From an uncultured Nostoc sp. (lineage in GTDB: Bacteria > Cyanobacteriota > Cyanobacteriia > Cyanobacteriales > Nostocaceae), in contig NZ_CALMFY010000098.1 of the NCBI RefSeq assembly GCF_937863485.1, forward strand, positions 18,347-79,522: a DNA stretch of 61,176 nt. Direction: 5' to 3'. Shown one piece after another: positions 1 to 7,619 of the stretch (position 1 is its first letter; each line of letters starts with the position of its first letter). The notes beneath the pieces are model-generated. The model was not told where the DNA came from. It was given only the letters and a program-made list of their open reading frames with translations, and made no database searches. Made by a program: the position numbers and the translations under genes.

Positions 1-204
1 GGTGCATCTACCATTTATTAATCCGCTTTATTGATTGCTATATCCGGTAAAATTAGACTTATAATAATAAAATAAATTTTATTGCCATCTTAAAAAATAT
101 CAGCAATAAAAAAAGCCCTCAGCTAAAAGCTAGGGGCTATAATTTAATTAAGGTGCATCTACTATTTATATATCCGCCTTAGTTATTCCTACATCAGGAA
201 GAAT
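1..204 (-). repeat. Duplicated ~54-bp segment encoding ILPD..I.KAD C-termini
   Basis: Positions 1-54 and about 151-204 are direct repeats differing at about 11 of 54 positions. Read on the minus strand, each copy has an open frame ending in the peptide pattern ILPD-(I/V)-x-I-x-KAD followed by a stop. The frame is kept although the bases differ, which suggests descent from duplicated 3' ends of a coding sequence. The copy nearer the window edge has no in-frame start. The family is not recognised. Confidence 0.5.
108..140 (-). terminator. Rho-independent terminator, minus strand
   Basis: Positions 114-124 and 128-138 form an 11-bp stem with two central mismatches and a 3-nt loop. On the minus strand it is followed by a run of seven T. 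It lies just downstream of the stop codon at 166-168, so it would end a minus-strand transcript covering the degenerate frame at 166-453. Confidence 0.55.
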
Positions 205-453
205 TGAAAAAAAAATGGATGGCTGTGGAATTGATTTTGTTAGCCATAAGGGTAGTACTAGCCTCAATCAGGATAACCTACGGTTTTTGACTAGGTAATC
301 ATTGACTAACTTCACAGTAATTTTACAATTACCCCGAATTTCTGCTAAATACACAAAGTTTCTGTTAATATCTCTGATGCTATATCCGCAATAGTACGAA
401 TTTAGTTTATTAGTTGGGTATATGACTATGAAAGTTAGGCGCACCCAACTCAA
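166..453 (-). pseudogene. Degenerate small reading frame, unknown family
   Basis: A minus-strand frame opens with ATG at 453 and runs 61 codons to a TGA at 268-270. The same frame continues directly for 33 more sense codons and ends in ILPDVGITKADI at 166, just before a terminator hairpin. Read through the single stop, it would be a 95-residue protein. Alternatively a TTG at 265-267 starts a 33-residue peptide. The duplicated C-terminal segment at 1-54 and the terminator suggest a once-functional gene. No family is recognised, and the start overlaps the plus-strand gene at 453 by one base. Confidence 0.3.
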
Positions 454-1010
454 TGAAGCGATCGCAATTTCTCTTGGCCCTTGCTAGTTTTAGTATTGTC
501 GGGGGAAGCTTTTTTATGAGAAGAAGTTTTAGTAGTACTAGCGAACCTAAAATAATAACTGATACATCACGTTATAAAGAAATTCGTAATCAACTATGGT
601 CCAATAATGACCAAGTAAAACATTTTCCTAATGAGATTCCCACTGATGCCAAAGGCGTTCACATTGCTTACTCTCCCGAATTTTTGCAAGGAAGTAGTTT
701 TTTTCAAATTAGGCTGAAACAGCCACCAAACAAGATAGAAAAATTACTTTCACAATACAGAAATAGTGCAAAGCACAAATATAAGGGTGGTAATACAAAC
801 GACCACATAAACCAGCCTAACGGTGTGCCGACAACTTTCTTCTACACCAGTGACTCTCATGCGGAATCTTTTCCAGCTACTTATGAAATACTGGTATTAA
901 ATGCAGATAACAAAGGTAGACCTGGCTTCAAGTGGAATCATGGAGATAGCTACGGCGTTGCTATTAATAGTTCAGCTTCAGAAATTATCTATTGGTATGA
1001 AAAATGGTAA
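453..1010 (+). CDS. Hypothetical exported protein
   Basis: The 185-residue product begins with a short basic stretch (MKRSQ) and a hydrophobic segment at about residues 6-20, which looks like a signal peptide or membrane anchor. There is no cysteine, so it is not a lipoprotein. The rest is polar and rich in Asn, Ser, Lys and Tyr, with a C-terminal part rich in aromatic residues (YWYEKW at the end). No family or catalytic motif is recognised. It stands alone, with about 350 bp of non-coding DNA downstream. The ATG at 453 is the only start that keeps the signal-like segment. Confidence 0.6.
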   Translation: MKRSQFLLALASFSIVGGSFFMRRSFSSTSEPKIITDTSRYKEIRNQLWSNNDQVKHFPNEIPTDAKGVHIAYSPEFLQGSSFFQIRLKQPPNKIEKLLSQYRNSAKHKYKGGNTNDHINQPNGVPTTFFYTSDSHAESFPATYEILVLNADNKGRPGFKWNHGDSYGVAINSSASEIIYWYEKW

Positions 1011-1357
1011 TTAACAATTTAAAATGAATTTGAATTGTCATCAGAAAAATAATTATTTGGGACATCCTACTTGAGAAAAAAGACGCGAAGTAGTGATAAT
1101 TATGCTTAAAGAAAACTCCACGACAAGAATGATCGTATGGCTAGGCTGATTTAGTAAAAATTTCTACAAACCATTTTTTGAGATTGGGAAGATGGTAAAT
1201 CTATGTTTCAACTTCTGTCTTTGAAAGTTATGTACCCTTCTCCTGACAAAGACGGTGCAACTTTTACCCTTTTGGATATATCACTTTGGGTAGTTAAAAC
1301 TTATAGCCAACATAGCTAAGATTTATAAGGTGCCTAAAAACTATCTTAATATGTATA
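1011..1357. other. Intergenic stretch with no recognised element
   Basis: This gap separates the small exported protein from the short-chain dehydrogenase. I see no RNA gene, terminator with a T-run, or repeat shared with the rest of the window. It must hold the dehydrogenase promoter, but no clear -35/-10 pair stands out. Confidence 0.4.
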
Positions 1358-2134
1358 ATGCCAACTGCTTTGATTACTGGTGCCTCTAGTGGTATTGGTA
1401 AAGCTTTTGCCCAGGAACTAGCTGCACGCAAGACAAATCTTGTACTAGTTGCTCGTTCCGAAGAGAAACTAAGCCAATTAGCCAAACAATTACAAGAACA
1501 GTACAAAATTCAAGTAGATGTTATAGTCAAAGACCTTACAGAACCTAATGCAGCATCTGCTGTATTTGATGCCACTAAACTAAAGGGATTAACCATTGAC
1601 TTATTAATCAACAATGCTGGTTTTGGTTACTATGGCGACTTTGCTGAAGGGGATGGAGAAAGACAAGTCAAAATCGTACAATTAAACATTTTGGCATTGG
1701 TAGATTTAACACATAAATTTCTTCCCTTGATGCGGCAACGTGGTTCTGGAAGTATTATTAACGTATCCTCTATTACTGCATTTCAACCGATACCATACCT
1801 TTCTGTTTATGCTGCGAGTAAAGCTTTTATTCTCAGCTTTAGTGAAGCACTATGGGCAGAAAATCGTCAATATGGTGTTCGTATTTTAGTCACTTGTCCA
1901 GGGCCAATAGAAACAAACTTTTTTGCAGAAGCTAATTTTCCTCCAGCGCTGGCAAGTAGTACAGATAAAGTGTATTCTTGTGAAAAAGTGGTTCGAGAAT
2001 CTTTAGAGGCTTTGGAAAAAGGGTATCCAACCGTTATTAGTTCTAATACTAACACTCAACTTAGAAGCAAATTATCTCGGCTCGTACCGCGCAAACTTCT
2101 GCTGAATATGTTAGCAAAACATTTTAAAGCCTAA
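1358..2134 (+). CDS. Short-chain dehydrogenase/reductase (DltE/YqjQ-like)
   Basis: This 258-residue protein is a classical SDR. The dinucleotide-binding motif TGASSGIG is at residues 7-14 and an NNAG motif follows at about residue 86. The catalytic triad is visible as the serine of INVSS and the YAASK motif (Tyr151, Lys155). The length and the Arg-rich first turn (VARSEEK) fit NADP-dependent members close to DltE/YqjQ, which reduce unidentified carbonyl substrates. The start is six residues before the motif, normal for the family. It is probably monocistronic, followed by a repeat-rich spacer. The substrate cannot be inferred from neighbours. Confidence 0.85.
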   Translation: MPTALITGASSGIGKAFAQELAARKTNLVLVARSEEKLSQLAKQLQEQYKIQVDVIVKDLTEPNAASAVFDATKLKGLTIDLLINNAGFGYYGDFAEGDGERQVKIVQLNILALVDLTHKFLPLMRQRGSGSIINVSSITAFQPIPYLSVYAASKAFILSFSEALWAENRQYGVRILVTCPGPIETNFFAEANFPPALASSTDKVYSCEKVVRESLEALEKGYPTVISSNTNTQLRSKLSRLVPRKLLLNMLAKHFKA

Positions 2135-2141
2135 GTATATA

Positions 2142-2270
2142 GTTAGGAGTTAGAGACGCGAAAAATCTTTGTCTGTACAGGAGTTAGGAGTTAAAGAAAG
2201 TGGTAAATTTAAAACTCCTAACTTTTCACTCCTCACTCCTCACTTCTAACTACTTATTCCTTACTCCTGA
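2142..2270. repeat. Short dispersed Nostoc repeat (GAGACGCG type)
   Basis: The spacer holds a GAGACGCG-containing element followed by TCTTTGTCTGTACAGGAGTT, also present at about 4080-4125. A related fully palindromic version lies at 23841-23866. Several copies of AGGAGTTAGGAGTT and its complement flank it. These are typical intergenic repeats of heterocystous cyanobacteria with no known function. Confidence 0.7.
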
Positions 2271-2274
2271 CTTA

Positions 2275-3054
2275 TTAGATATATCTTGTTAATTGAACTC
2301 GGTAGCGGTCTTTTTTTGTAACGGCGATTTCTCCAACTTCTAAACGCCCTTTAGAGCGAATAGCGATTAAGTCGCCGGATTTAAGTTGAGAACTAGCTTG
2401 GGTAACTTCCTTCCAATTGACGCGGACATCACCAGCATCAATGAAATCAACCATTTTGCTGCGGGACATGCCAAAACCAGCAGATGCGATCGCATCTAAT
2501 CGCAAAGAAGCCTCCACAGTAGTTAATTCTTTTTTCTTTGGTTCCCGAACCTTTAATTCAGTTACCTCAATCTGTTGAGTTTTCACAGGAACTGATCGCA
2601 CCTGTTTAAGACTCATTTCCAAAAATTCCACCAATTCTGGTGCGACAATCGCCTGCGCCCCCCGTTCTCCCAAGACAATCACATCTCCCGTCTTTTCACG
2701 AACAATTCCCGTCCCCAACATTGCGCCTAAAAAGTCGCGGTGAGAGGCGGTATCAAACAGGAAATTACCAGCAATTTCTACAGCTACAAGGCTGACTTGA
2801 GATTGATCTAAGGGAAGTTCCGAACGAGCGATCGCAATTCTTTGGCGTTCAGCTTGCGGATATCCACCCCACACAACTAATTGCACTTCTGTTAATCGGT
2901 TAAACACCCGTTGAATTTCCACCAATTCTGGGGGAGATAGAAAATCTGTCAAAACCACTTCCCAAGTTTTGATGGCTTGCTGGGCTTGATCAATTACACG
3001 AGCTACACTATCTCGATTTTCAACACCTTTTAAAAGTTCTTCTCGTGGCAACAT
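2275..3054 (-). CDS. Photosystem II S4-domain RNA-binding protein (YlmH-like)
   Basis: The 259-residue protein matches the cyanobacterial and plastid 'photosystem II S4 domain protein' family, related to YlmH. The N-terminal two thirds form the family domain (LLKGVENRD start, FLSPPE and GGYPQAERQR segments). Residues about 183-245 form an S4 RNA-binding domain (LRLDAIASAGFGMSRSK, then an AGDVRVNW segment). The family is associated with photosystem II assembly or translation in oxygenic phototrophs, but the RNA ligand is unknown. Length and start are typical. It is probably transcribed alone. Confidence 0.88.
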   Translation of the reverse strand: MLPREELLKGVENRDSVARVIDQAQQAIKTWEVVLTDFLSPPELVEIQRVFNRLTEVQLVVWGGYPQAERQRIAIARSELPLDQSQVSLVAVEIAGNFLFDTASHRDFLGAMLGTGIVREKTGDVIVLGERGAQAIVAPELVEFLEMSLKQVRSVPVKTQQIEVTELKVREPKKKELTTVEASLRLDAIASAGFGMSRSKMVDFIDAGDVRVNWKEVTQASSQLKSGDLIAIRSKGRLEVGEIAVTKKDRYRVQLTRYI

Positions 3055-3155
3055 TCTTAAAAATTATGAGTTATGAATTGAGAATTAATCTGCTATAACT
3101 GTCTTGATTCTAACTTTAATTCCCATTTGGGCAGGTTTTCATCTCTACCAATTTG

Positions 3156-3470
3156 TTACATTCCTAATTTTTCCAGAATGCGAATCGAGGCAGCATGATT
3201 GTCTGGAGAATGAACGATAATTCTCTTAAGTTCTCGCTGAGTAAAGGCAAAATCGACCAGTGCTTCTGCTGCCTCAAAAGCAAATCCCTGCTGGCGATAA
3301 GCTGATAGCCCTTCATAACCGATTTCTCCAGTTCCTGTCTGATCGGGTTTGTCAATAAAACCCAAATCGCCAATTAAAGTAGAATCGGCATATGAATCAT
3401 TCGCCAGACACCCCAACCCAACTGGGAAAGATCATCTACCAATAACAGGGAAGCAACTCAAGTCGCTGTG
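3156..3470 (-). pseudogene. GNAT N-acetyltransferase, frameshifted and truncated
   Basis: The open frame encodes the core of a RimJ/RimL-type acetyltransferase: LIGDLGF, then GEIGY, then the acetyl-CoA loop RQQGFAFEAAEALVDFAF and the NHAASIRILEKLGM end. It starts in mid-domain. Just upstream, in another minus-strand frame, the residues GWGVWRMIH are readable. These are the expected preceding strand of the same family, so a frameshift lies near 3390-3400. The N-terminal half is missing, and the C-terminus stops at LGM, where the family normally continues about 20 residues. It is a decayed gene. Confidence 0.75.
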
Positions 3471-3494
3471 TCGTAATGTGTAAACTATGATTCA

Positions 3495-4001
3495 TTACAC
3501 ACTACTTGTGTCAGCATAACCTTGGATATTTTCTGGATCAAACTGACGTAATATTCGGGTTGCTTGCCGAGTGAGAGTTTCAGAACCTTGAACGGCAACT
3601 AAGTATTTACCTGCATCTAAGCGGTTGCGATAAGGTAATGCATCACCACTACCCACGAGTAAACCGACTCCGCCACCCACTAAAACACCACCCATAGCAC
3701 CACTAGCAGCACCTAGCAGTCCACCAATGATGTGATTGCCAACTTCACCCGCCCAGGCAAAAGTATCTAAACCAGTGATCAGGCTGAATGTAAAACCTGC
3801 AAAAAAGCCAAATGGTATCAGCCAGGTTGCCATCAGTTGTGCTTGGTTTTTGGCTTGGTCTTTGGGGTCAATTAAGCCAAACTCGTCAGCCGTTTTATAT
3901 CCCTTCCCCAGGATAGTACTGTTTATGCCTTCTTCTTCTAAAGCTAAGTAAGCAGCTTCGGCTTGAATGCGGTCTGGTAATACGGCAACAAGGTAATTCA
4001 T
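3495..4001 (-). CDS. Membrane protein with glycine-zipper segment, general-stress-like
   Basis: The product has 168 residues. The N-terminal about 45 residues (YLVAVLPDRIQAEAAYLALEE) resemble the small alpha/beta domain of the YflT/DUF1269 stress-protein group. Two hydrophobic, very glycine-rich segments follow (about 60-85 and 90-118, with GGLLGAASGAMGGVLVGGGVG). A second short beta-alpha unit closes the chain (KYLVAVQGSETLTRQATRIL). It is probably an inner-membrane or membrane-associated protein of unknown role, conserved in cyanobacteria. The ATG at 4001 begins directly at the first beta strand. Confidence 0.7.
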   Translation of the reverse strand: MNYLVAVLPDRIQAEAAYLALEEEGINSTILGKGYKTADEFGLIDPKDQAKNQAQLMATWLIPFGFFAGFTFSLITGLDTFAWAGEVGNHIIGGLLGAASGAMGGVLVGGGVGLLVGSGDALPYRNRLDAGKYLVAVQGSETLTRQATRILRQFDPENIQGYADTSSV

Positions 4002-4079
4002 TGATTTTACAATTTGTCTAATAGAAGTTTTGCCTTAATTAACAGCGTATCAGTCCTGGTGGAATCAATCTTGCATTAG

Positions 4080-4130
4080 GTAGGAGTAGAGACGCGAAAA
4101 TCTTTGTCTGTACAGGAGTTTGGAGAGGCT
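4080..4130. repeat. Short dispersed Nostoc repeat (GAGACGCG type), second copy
   Basis: This is almost the same sequence as the element at 2142-2190: TAGGAGTAGAGACGCG, then TCTTTGTCTGTACAGGAGTT. Confidence 0.7.
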
Positions 4131-4234
4131 TTGATTCTTACTCCCCAACGCTACAAGGGTTGGGGTTGGGGATTAGGTCTGTGTTGAACTCAACTGCAAA
4201 CCGTAATAATACAACTTAAATATACATGGGCTGA

Positions 4235-4612
4235 TCACTTTAGCGAATCTAGTGGCTCACAAAAATTGTTCACGCCTTGCTTGAGGACATAAATCAAAAC
4301 TGGCGTTGCCAAAATCTTAGGAAACGTCGGCGTCGCTTTTAGATGTTCCATCATCTTTTGAAGTGAAGTATTAAGCAAATCTTCTCGATATTCTTGTTCG
4401 CAAATGACCACACGCCATTTTCTAGCCAAGGCATCTAACCACTCGGAATTTGCTCTTTCTGGTTGTTGTCCGGCTCGGATAGCTAGCGTCATTGCCGCAT
4501 CTTCTAAATCTCCATCACAGTCTTCAATCAAATCCAGCGCTTCCATATCGCTGGGATCATCTGCCAATTGAGAGCGAAACTGTGCAATTTCTTGAGATGT
4601 TACTTTAGTCAT
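4235..4612 (-). CDS. Conserved cyanobacterial hypothetical protein
   Basis: This acidic 125-residue protein has an N-terminal helical half rich in Asp and Glu (IEDCDGDLEDAAMTLAIRAGQQ). Its C-terminal half ends with a hydrophobic segment (TPVLIYVLKQGVNNF). I recognise it as a conserved hypothetical of Nostocales but know no function. The open frame reaches 4642, but the preferred start is the internal ATG at 4612 (MTKVTSQE). The extra 10 residues include two Cys and are not typical of the family. It stands alone between repeat-bearing spacers. Confidence 0.6.
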   Translation of the reverse strand: MTKVTSQEIAQFRSQLADDPSDMEALDLIEDCDGDLEDAAMTLAIRAGQQPERANSEWLDALARKWRVVICEQEYREDLLNTSLQKMMEHLKATPTFPKILATPVLIYVLKQGVNNFCEPLDSLK

Positions 4613-5275
4613 GAGTCTTTGACAAGGCGAGCAATCGAACACTCAGTTATGTTAGTCCAATTTTGACTAATCCAATAGCCCTGTTGATAAAAGTCTTGGT
4701 TTAAGACTTTTTATGAATAGTGGCGTTTTTGACAGCGTGTTGAGAACCAGAATAAAATTTGCTTTTCGAGTAACTTTCTTGCAACTAAACTCTCCTGCGA
4801 TTGCCTAGTTTAGGTAGGTACACGATCGCAAACGAATCCTTTTGTCAACCCAAAACCATTGCAGGGCGGCTGCATCATATCAATAATAGTAGTCTATTCT
4901 CAATAGACTGGAAAAAATATCATTAACTCTTGCTTATTGCTAAAGGTTTAAGCGTAAACGTAGGGCGTGTTTTCAAAGTCTTAGATCCCCCCAACCGCCC
5001 TGCTGTCGCAAAGAGAAGGAAGAAATTCTTAATTAAACTGTATTGAGTTATCATCCACAAGCGATCGCTAAAGGACTCCTAAAAAATAAAAATTTCCACT
5101 ACTGCTTTTATTACTAAAAAGCCTCATTTTATCAATATGTTTACTGATAAAATGAGGCTTGTGGGAACTTTTGCTCAGAAACACTATTGGACTTTGTAAT
5201 GCCTTGAGGGCAGGTGCAAAGTGCATTACAAAATACAACAGCAGTCAAAAGTATTGACAGTTGAGTTTCGGCTAA
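4613..5275. other. Intergenic region, largely without recognised content
   Basis: About 660 bp separate the hypothetical gene from the 3' end of the tolC-like gene. The stretch at about 4985-5030 resembles the GGGGGGTTGGG-type dispersed repeat. HIP1 octamers or near-octamers occur, for example near 5062. The only clear functional structure is the terminator hairpin at 5117-5158. No ORF of convincing quality is present. Confidence 0.45.
5117..5158 (-). terminator. Strong hairpin downstream of the tolC-like gene
   Basis: A perfect 16-bp stem pairs AAGCCTCATTTTATCA with TGATAAAATGAGGCTT across a short loop. On the minus strand it ends in GGCTTTTTAG, a short T-run, so it suits termination of the minus-strand transcript ending at 5276. 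It would also stop plus-strand transcription poorly, because there is no T-run on that side. Confidence 0.65.
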
Positions 5276-7528
5276 TTAGCGTAGTGCTCTGAGGGTAACA
5301 GACCGTTGCAACTGAGCTAAAGCGCGGTTGTAATCCAAAATTGCTCTGACTCGATTACCTTCAGCTTGTGTGAGGTCGTTTTCAGAGTTAATCACATCAG
5401 TTTGAGTCCCTACACCAGCTTGGAATCGCAAACGCGCTAAACGTAGAGCTTCTCTAGCTTGTTCTAAAGCGGTATTAGCGGTTTGAACATTTTCCAAACT
5501 AGATTGCTGGGTAGAATAGGCTTGTTCTACCTGAAAGCGAATTTGGTTACGCTGTTCAGCAAATTGAGTTTCTGCGATCGCAATATTAGCTTTTGACTGA
5601 TTTGCCCTTGCTCTTGCTGCTCCTCCATCATACAAATTTAGGGTTGCCCTAACTCCCAATGAATAACCATCAGTAACGCTAACATTATCATTGAACTGAT
5701 CTAACAGGTCGTAGCTGGCGACCAAACTAACCTGAGGACCCAGTTCCGCAAGGGCCTGCCTACGCTGTTGCTCACTAGTATTGCGTTGTGCTAGCTGCTG
5801 TTGCAGTTCCGGACGATTTTGATAAGCCAGCACAATACTTTGTTCTAACGTTGGGTTCCAAAGACCAGCTAACTGTACAGGATCGGCTGCACTGATATTT
5901 ATCGCCTGCGGCAAACTTATCCGAGTTGCTAATTGACGACGGGCAATTGCCTGCTGCGATCTAGCATTAGTCAAATCTTGTTGGGCATTTGCTAAATTGA
6001 CCTGAGAGCGTAGCACATCGAAGCGAGTACCAACCCCAGCCCGCTCTAAAGCTTCTGCATCACGCAAACTAGCTTGGGAGTTCTGCACAGCCGACTGGGC
6101 AATACGTACTTGTTCATCCGCTTGTTGCAGATTGTAGTAGTCAGTGGCAACATTTAGACGGATTGTCTCAAACTCAGTTTCTACAGCCAACTCATAGAAA
6201 CGTACCTGTTCTTCAGCCGCTCTGATTTGTGCTTGCACTCTCCCAGAACTATAAAGGTTATATGACAGTTGTGCTTGCCCAGAAAAAGATGTACTGGGTT
6301 TATCTGGGGATGATATACCCGTCTGTTGTTCTTGAAGTTTCGACGAGAGCTGACTACTAGCAGACTGACTACGAGTAATATCAGTGTTAATTCCCAGAGT
6401 GGGCAATAAAGCAGCTTGCGCCTCGCGTAGAGCCGCTTTATTGCGTTCTAGCTCCAATTGGGATACCTGTAAATCCCGATTATTCCGCCGTGCTAGCTCC
6501 AGAGCCTGTGCCAAAGTAATCGGCTGATTTCCCTGAAATGTCACTTCCTCTGGTTTGGTGGGAAATTGCAGAGGATTTGAGCTAGGAATCAGGTTATCGG
6601 GAATTTGCACCGGTCCTGATGGCACAGGAGTTACGGTTCTCGGCACAGTTGGAGGTTGCACTGAACCCCCTGGTGCAGGAATTACGGTTGTCGGCACAAT
6701 GGGAGGTTGCACTGAACCCCCTGGTACAGGAGTTACGGTTTCTGGCACAGTGGAAGTTGGCGTCGAATCTGTCGGAATCGGAGTATTACTCTGAGCCAGG
6801 CGGCCAATAGCACTTTTTTGTAAGCAGGCGCTTGAGTCCAGTAGCAAATTAGCCAAAGAGTCAGTCTTACTTTTTCCCAACTCCTGTGGACACCTCTGCG
6901 CTGACAGCAGTTTTGCTGCTCCTACACCTATAGCTGAAGTTTGTAAAAATGTCTGCAACTGAGTAACAGTATTTATCTTTTGAACCACTGGCTGCTGTGT
7001 AGAAGACAGGGACAAAATTTCTTTTTGGACAGAAGGGGATTTTGAAGTGTAGTTGGGAACTACTATCCTCTTTGATTTATGTCCATAAGCGCTTGAATTA
7101 CTCTGTTTTTGATTATTTGGAGCAGAACGACTGACATCAAGCTGTTGCGAAGGATTAGAGGTAGGTGTCAAACTGAAAAATCTACCTTCATCTTTCTTAA
7201 GTAGTTGTTTTATTGGCACAACAGTATTTCCAATCGTGAACACTGGAATACTGTTATTACTTAAAGGCTTCATGCTAAGTTTAGTGAAACCAAAAGCAGG
7301 TACTTGGGTTGGAGTACTAACATCTGCACCGTTAGGCAGTTGGGTATTCATAATGTCCACAACCGAGTCTTGACCATAAGTAGAAGTCAAAACACCAGGA
7401 GAAGACACCAGATGTACCTTAGTTAGTTTCGCAGTACCAGCCCAAACAGGCTGAGTTGTTAAGACCGCTGCCGTCACACCAGGCAAGAAGCTATAGAATA
7501 ATTGCTGTCCTTTCACCGCATCCCTCAC
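5276..7528 (-). CDS. TolC-family outer-membrane channel (HgdD-like)
   Basis: The 750-residue protein is an outer-membrane efflux protein. A hydrophobic N-terminal segment (about 8-30, ending PVWAG) is the signal peptide. Residues about 33-130 resemble a degenerate AMIN-type domain. Residues about 135-335 form a Ser/Pro-rich linker containing three copies of a 17-residue repeat (VP.TV.P.PGGSVQPP) at 261-311. From about 336 to the end are the two coiled-coil and beta-barrel repeats of TolC (ITLAQALELARRNN, the Q/A-rich helices, then SLGVRATLNLYDGG). In Anabaena the homologue HgdD lies next to kaiC and exports heterocyst glycolipid and other substrates; the same order is seen here. The long Pro-rich N-terminus is usual for Nostoc TolC. 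Confidence 0.88.
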   Translation of the reverse strand: MRDAVKGQQLFYSFLPGVTAAVLTTQPVWAGTAKLTKVHLVSSPGVLTSTYGQDSVVDIMNTQLPNGADVSTPTQVPAFGFTKLSMKPLSNNSIPVFTIGNTVVPIKQLLKKDEGRFFSLTPTSNPSQQLDVSRSAPNNQKQSNSSAYGHKSKRIVVPNYTSKSPSVQKEILSLSSTQQPVVQKINTVTQLQTFLQTSAIGVGAAKLLSAQRCPQELGKSKTDSLANLLLDSSACLQKSAIGRLAQSNTPIPTDSTPTSTVPETVTPVPGGSVQPPIVPTTVIPAPGGSVQPPTVPRTVTPVPSGPVQIPDNLIPSSNPLQFPTKPEEVTFQGNQPITLAQALELARRNNRDLQVSQLELERNKAALREAQAALLPTLGINTDITRSQSASSQLSSKLQEQQTGISSPDKPSTSFSGQAQLSYNLYSSGRVQAQIRAAEEQVRFYELAVETEFETIRLNVATDYYNLQQADEQVRIAQSAVQNSQASLRDAEALERAGVGTRFDVLRSQVNLANAQQDLTNARSQQAIARRQLATRISLPQAINISAADPVQLAGLWNPTLEQSIVLAYQNRPELQQQLAQRNTSEQQRRQALAELGPQVSLVASYDLLDQFNDNVSVTDGYSLGVRATLNLYDGGAARARANQSKANIAIAETQFAEQRNQIRFQVEQAYSTQQSSLENVQTANTALEQAREALRLARLRFQAGVGTQTDVINSENDLTQAEGNRVRAILDYNRALAQLQRSVTLRALR

Positions 7529-7619
7529 ACGAAAATCAATCTAGCGGCAGAAAACCTTTCTTCACCACAGAATATAGCACGATACTAAATTTAGGAAAGA
7601 ATATACTACGATACTAAAT

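Noticed and set aside
6555..6810. Two repetitive plus-strand ORFs opposite the tolC-like gene
   Set aside because: They are antisense shadows of the proline-rich repeats.
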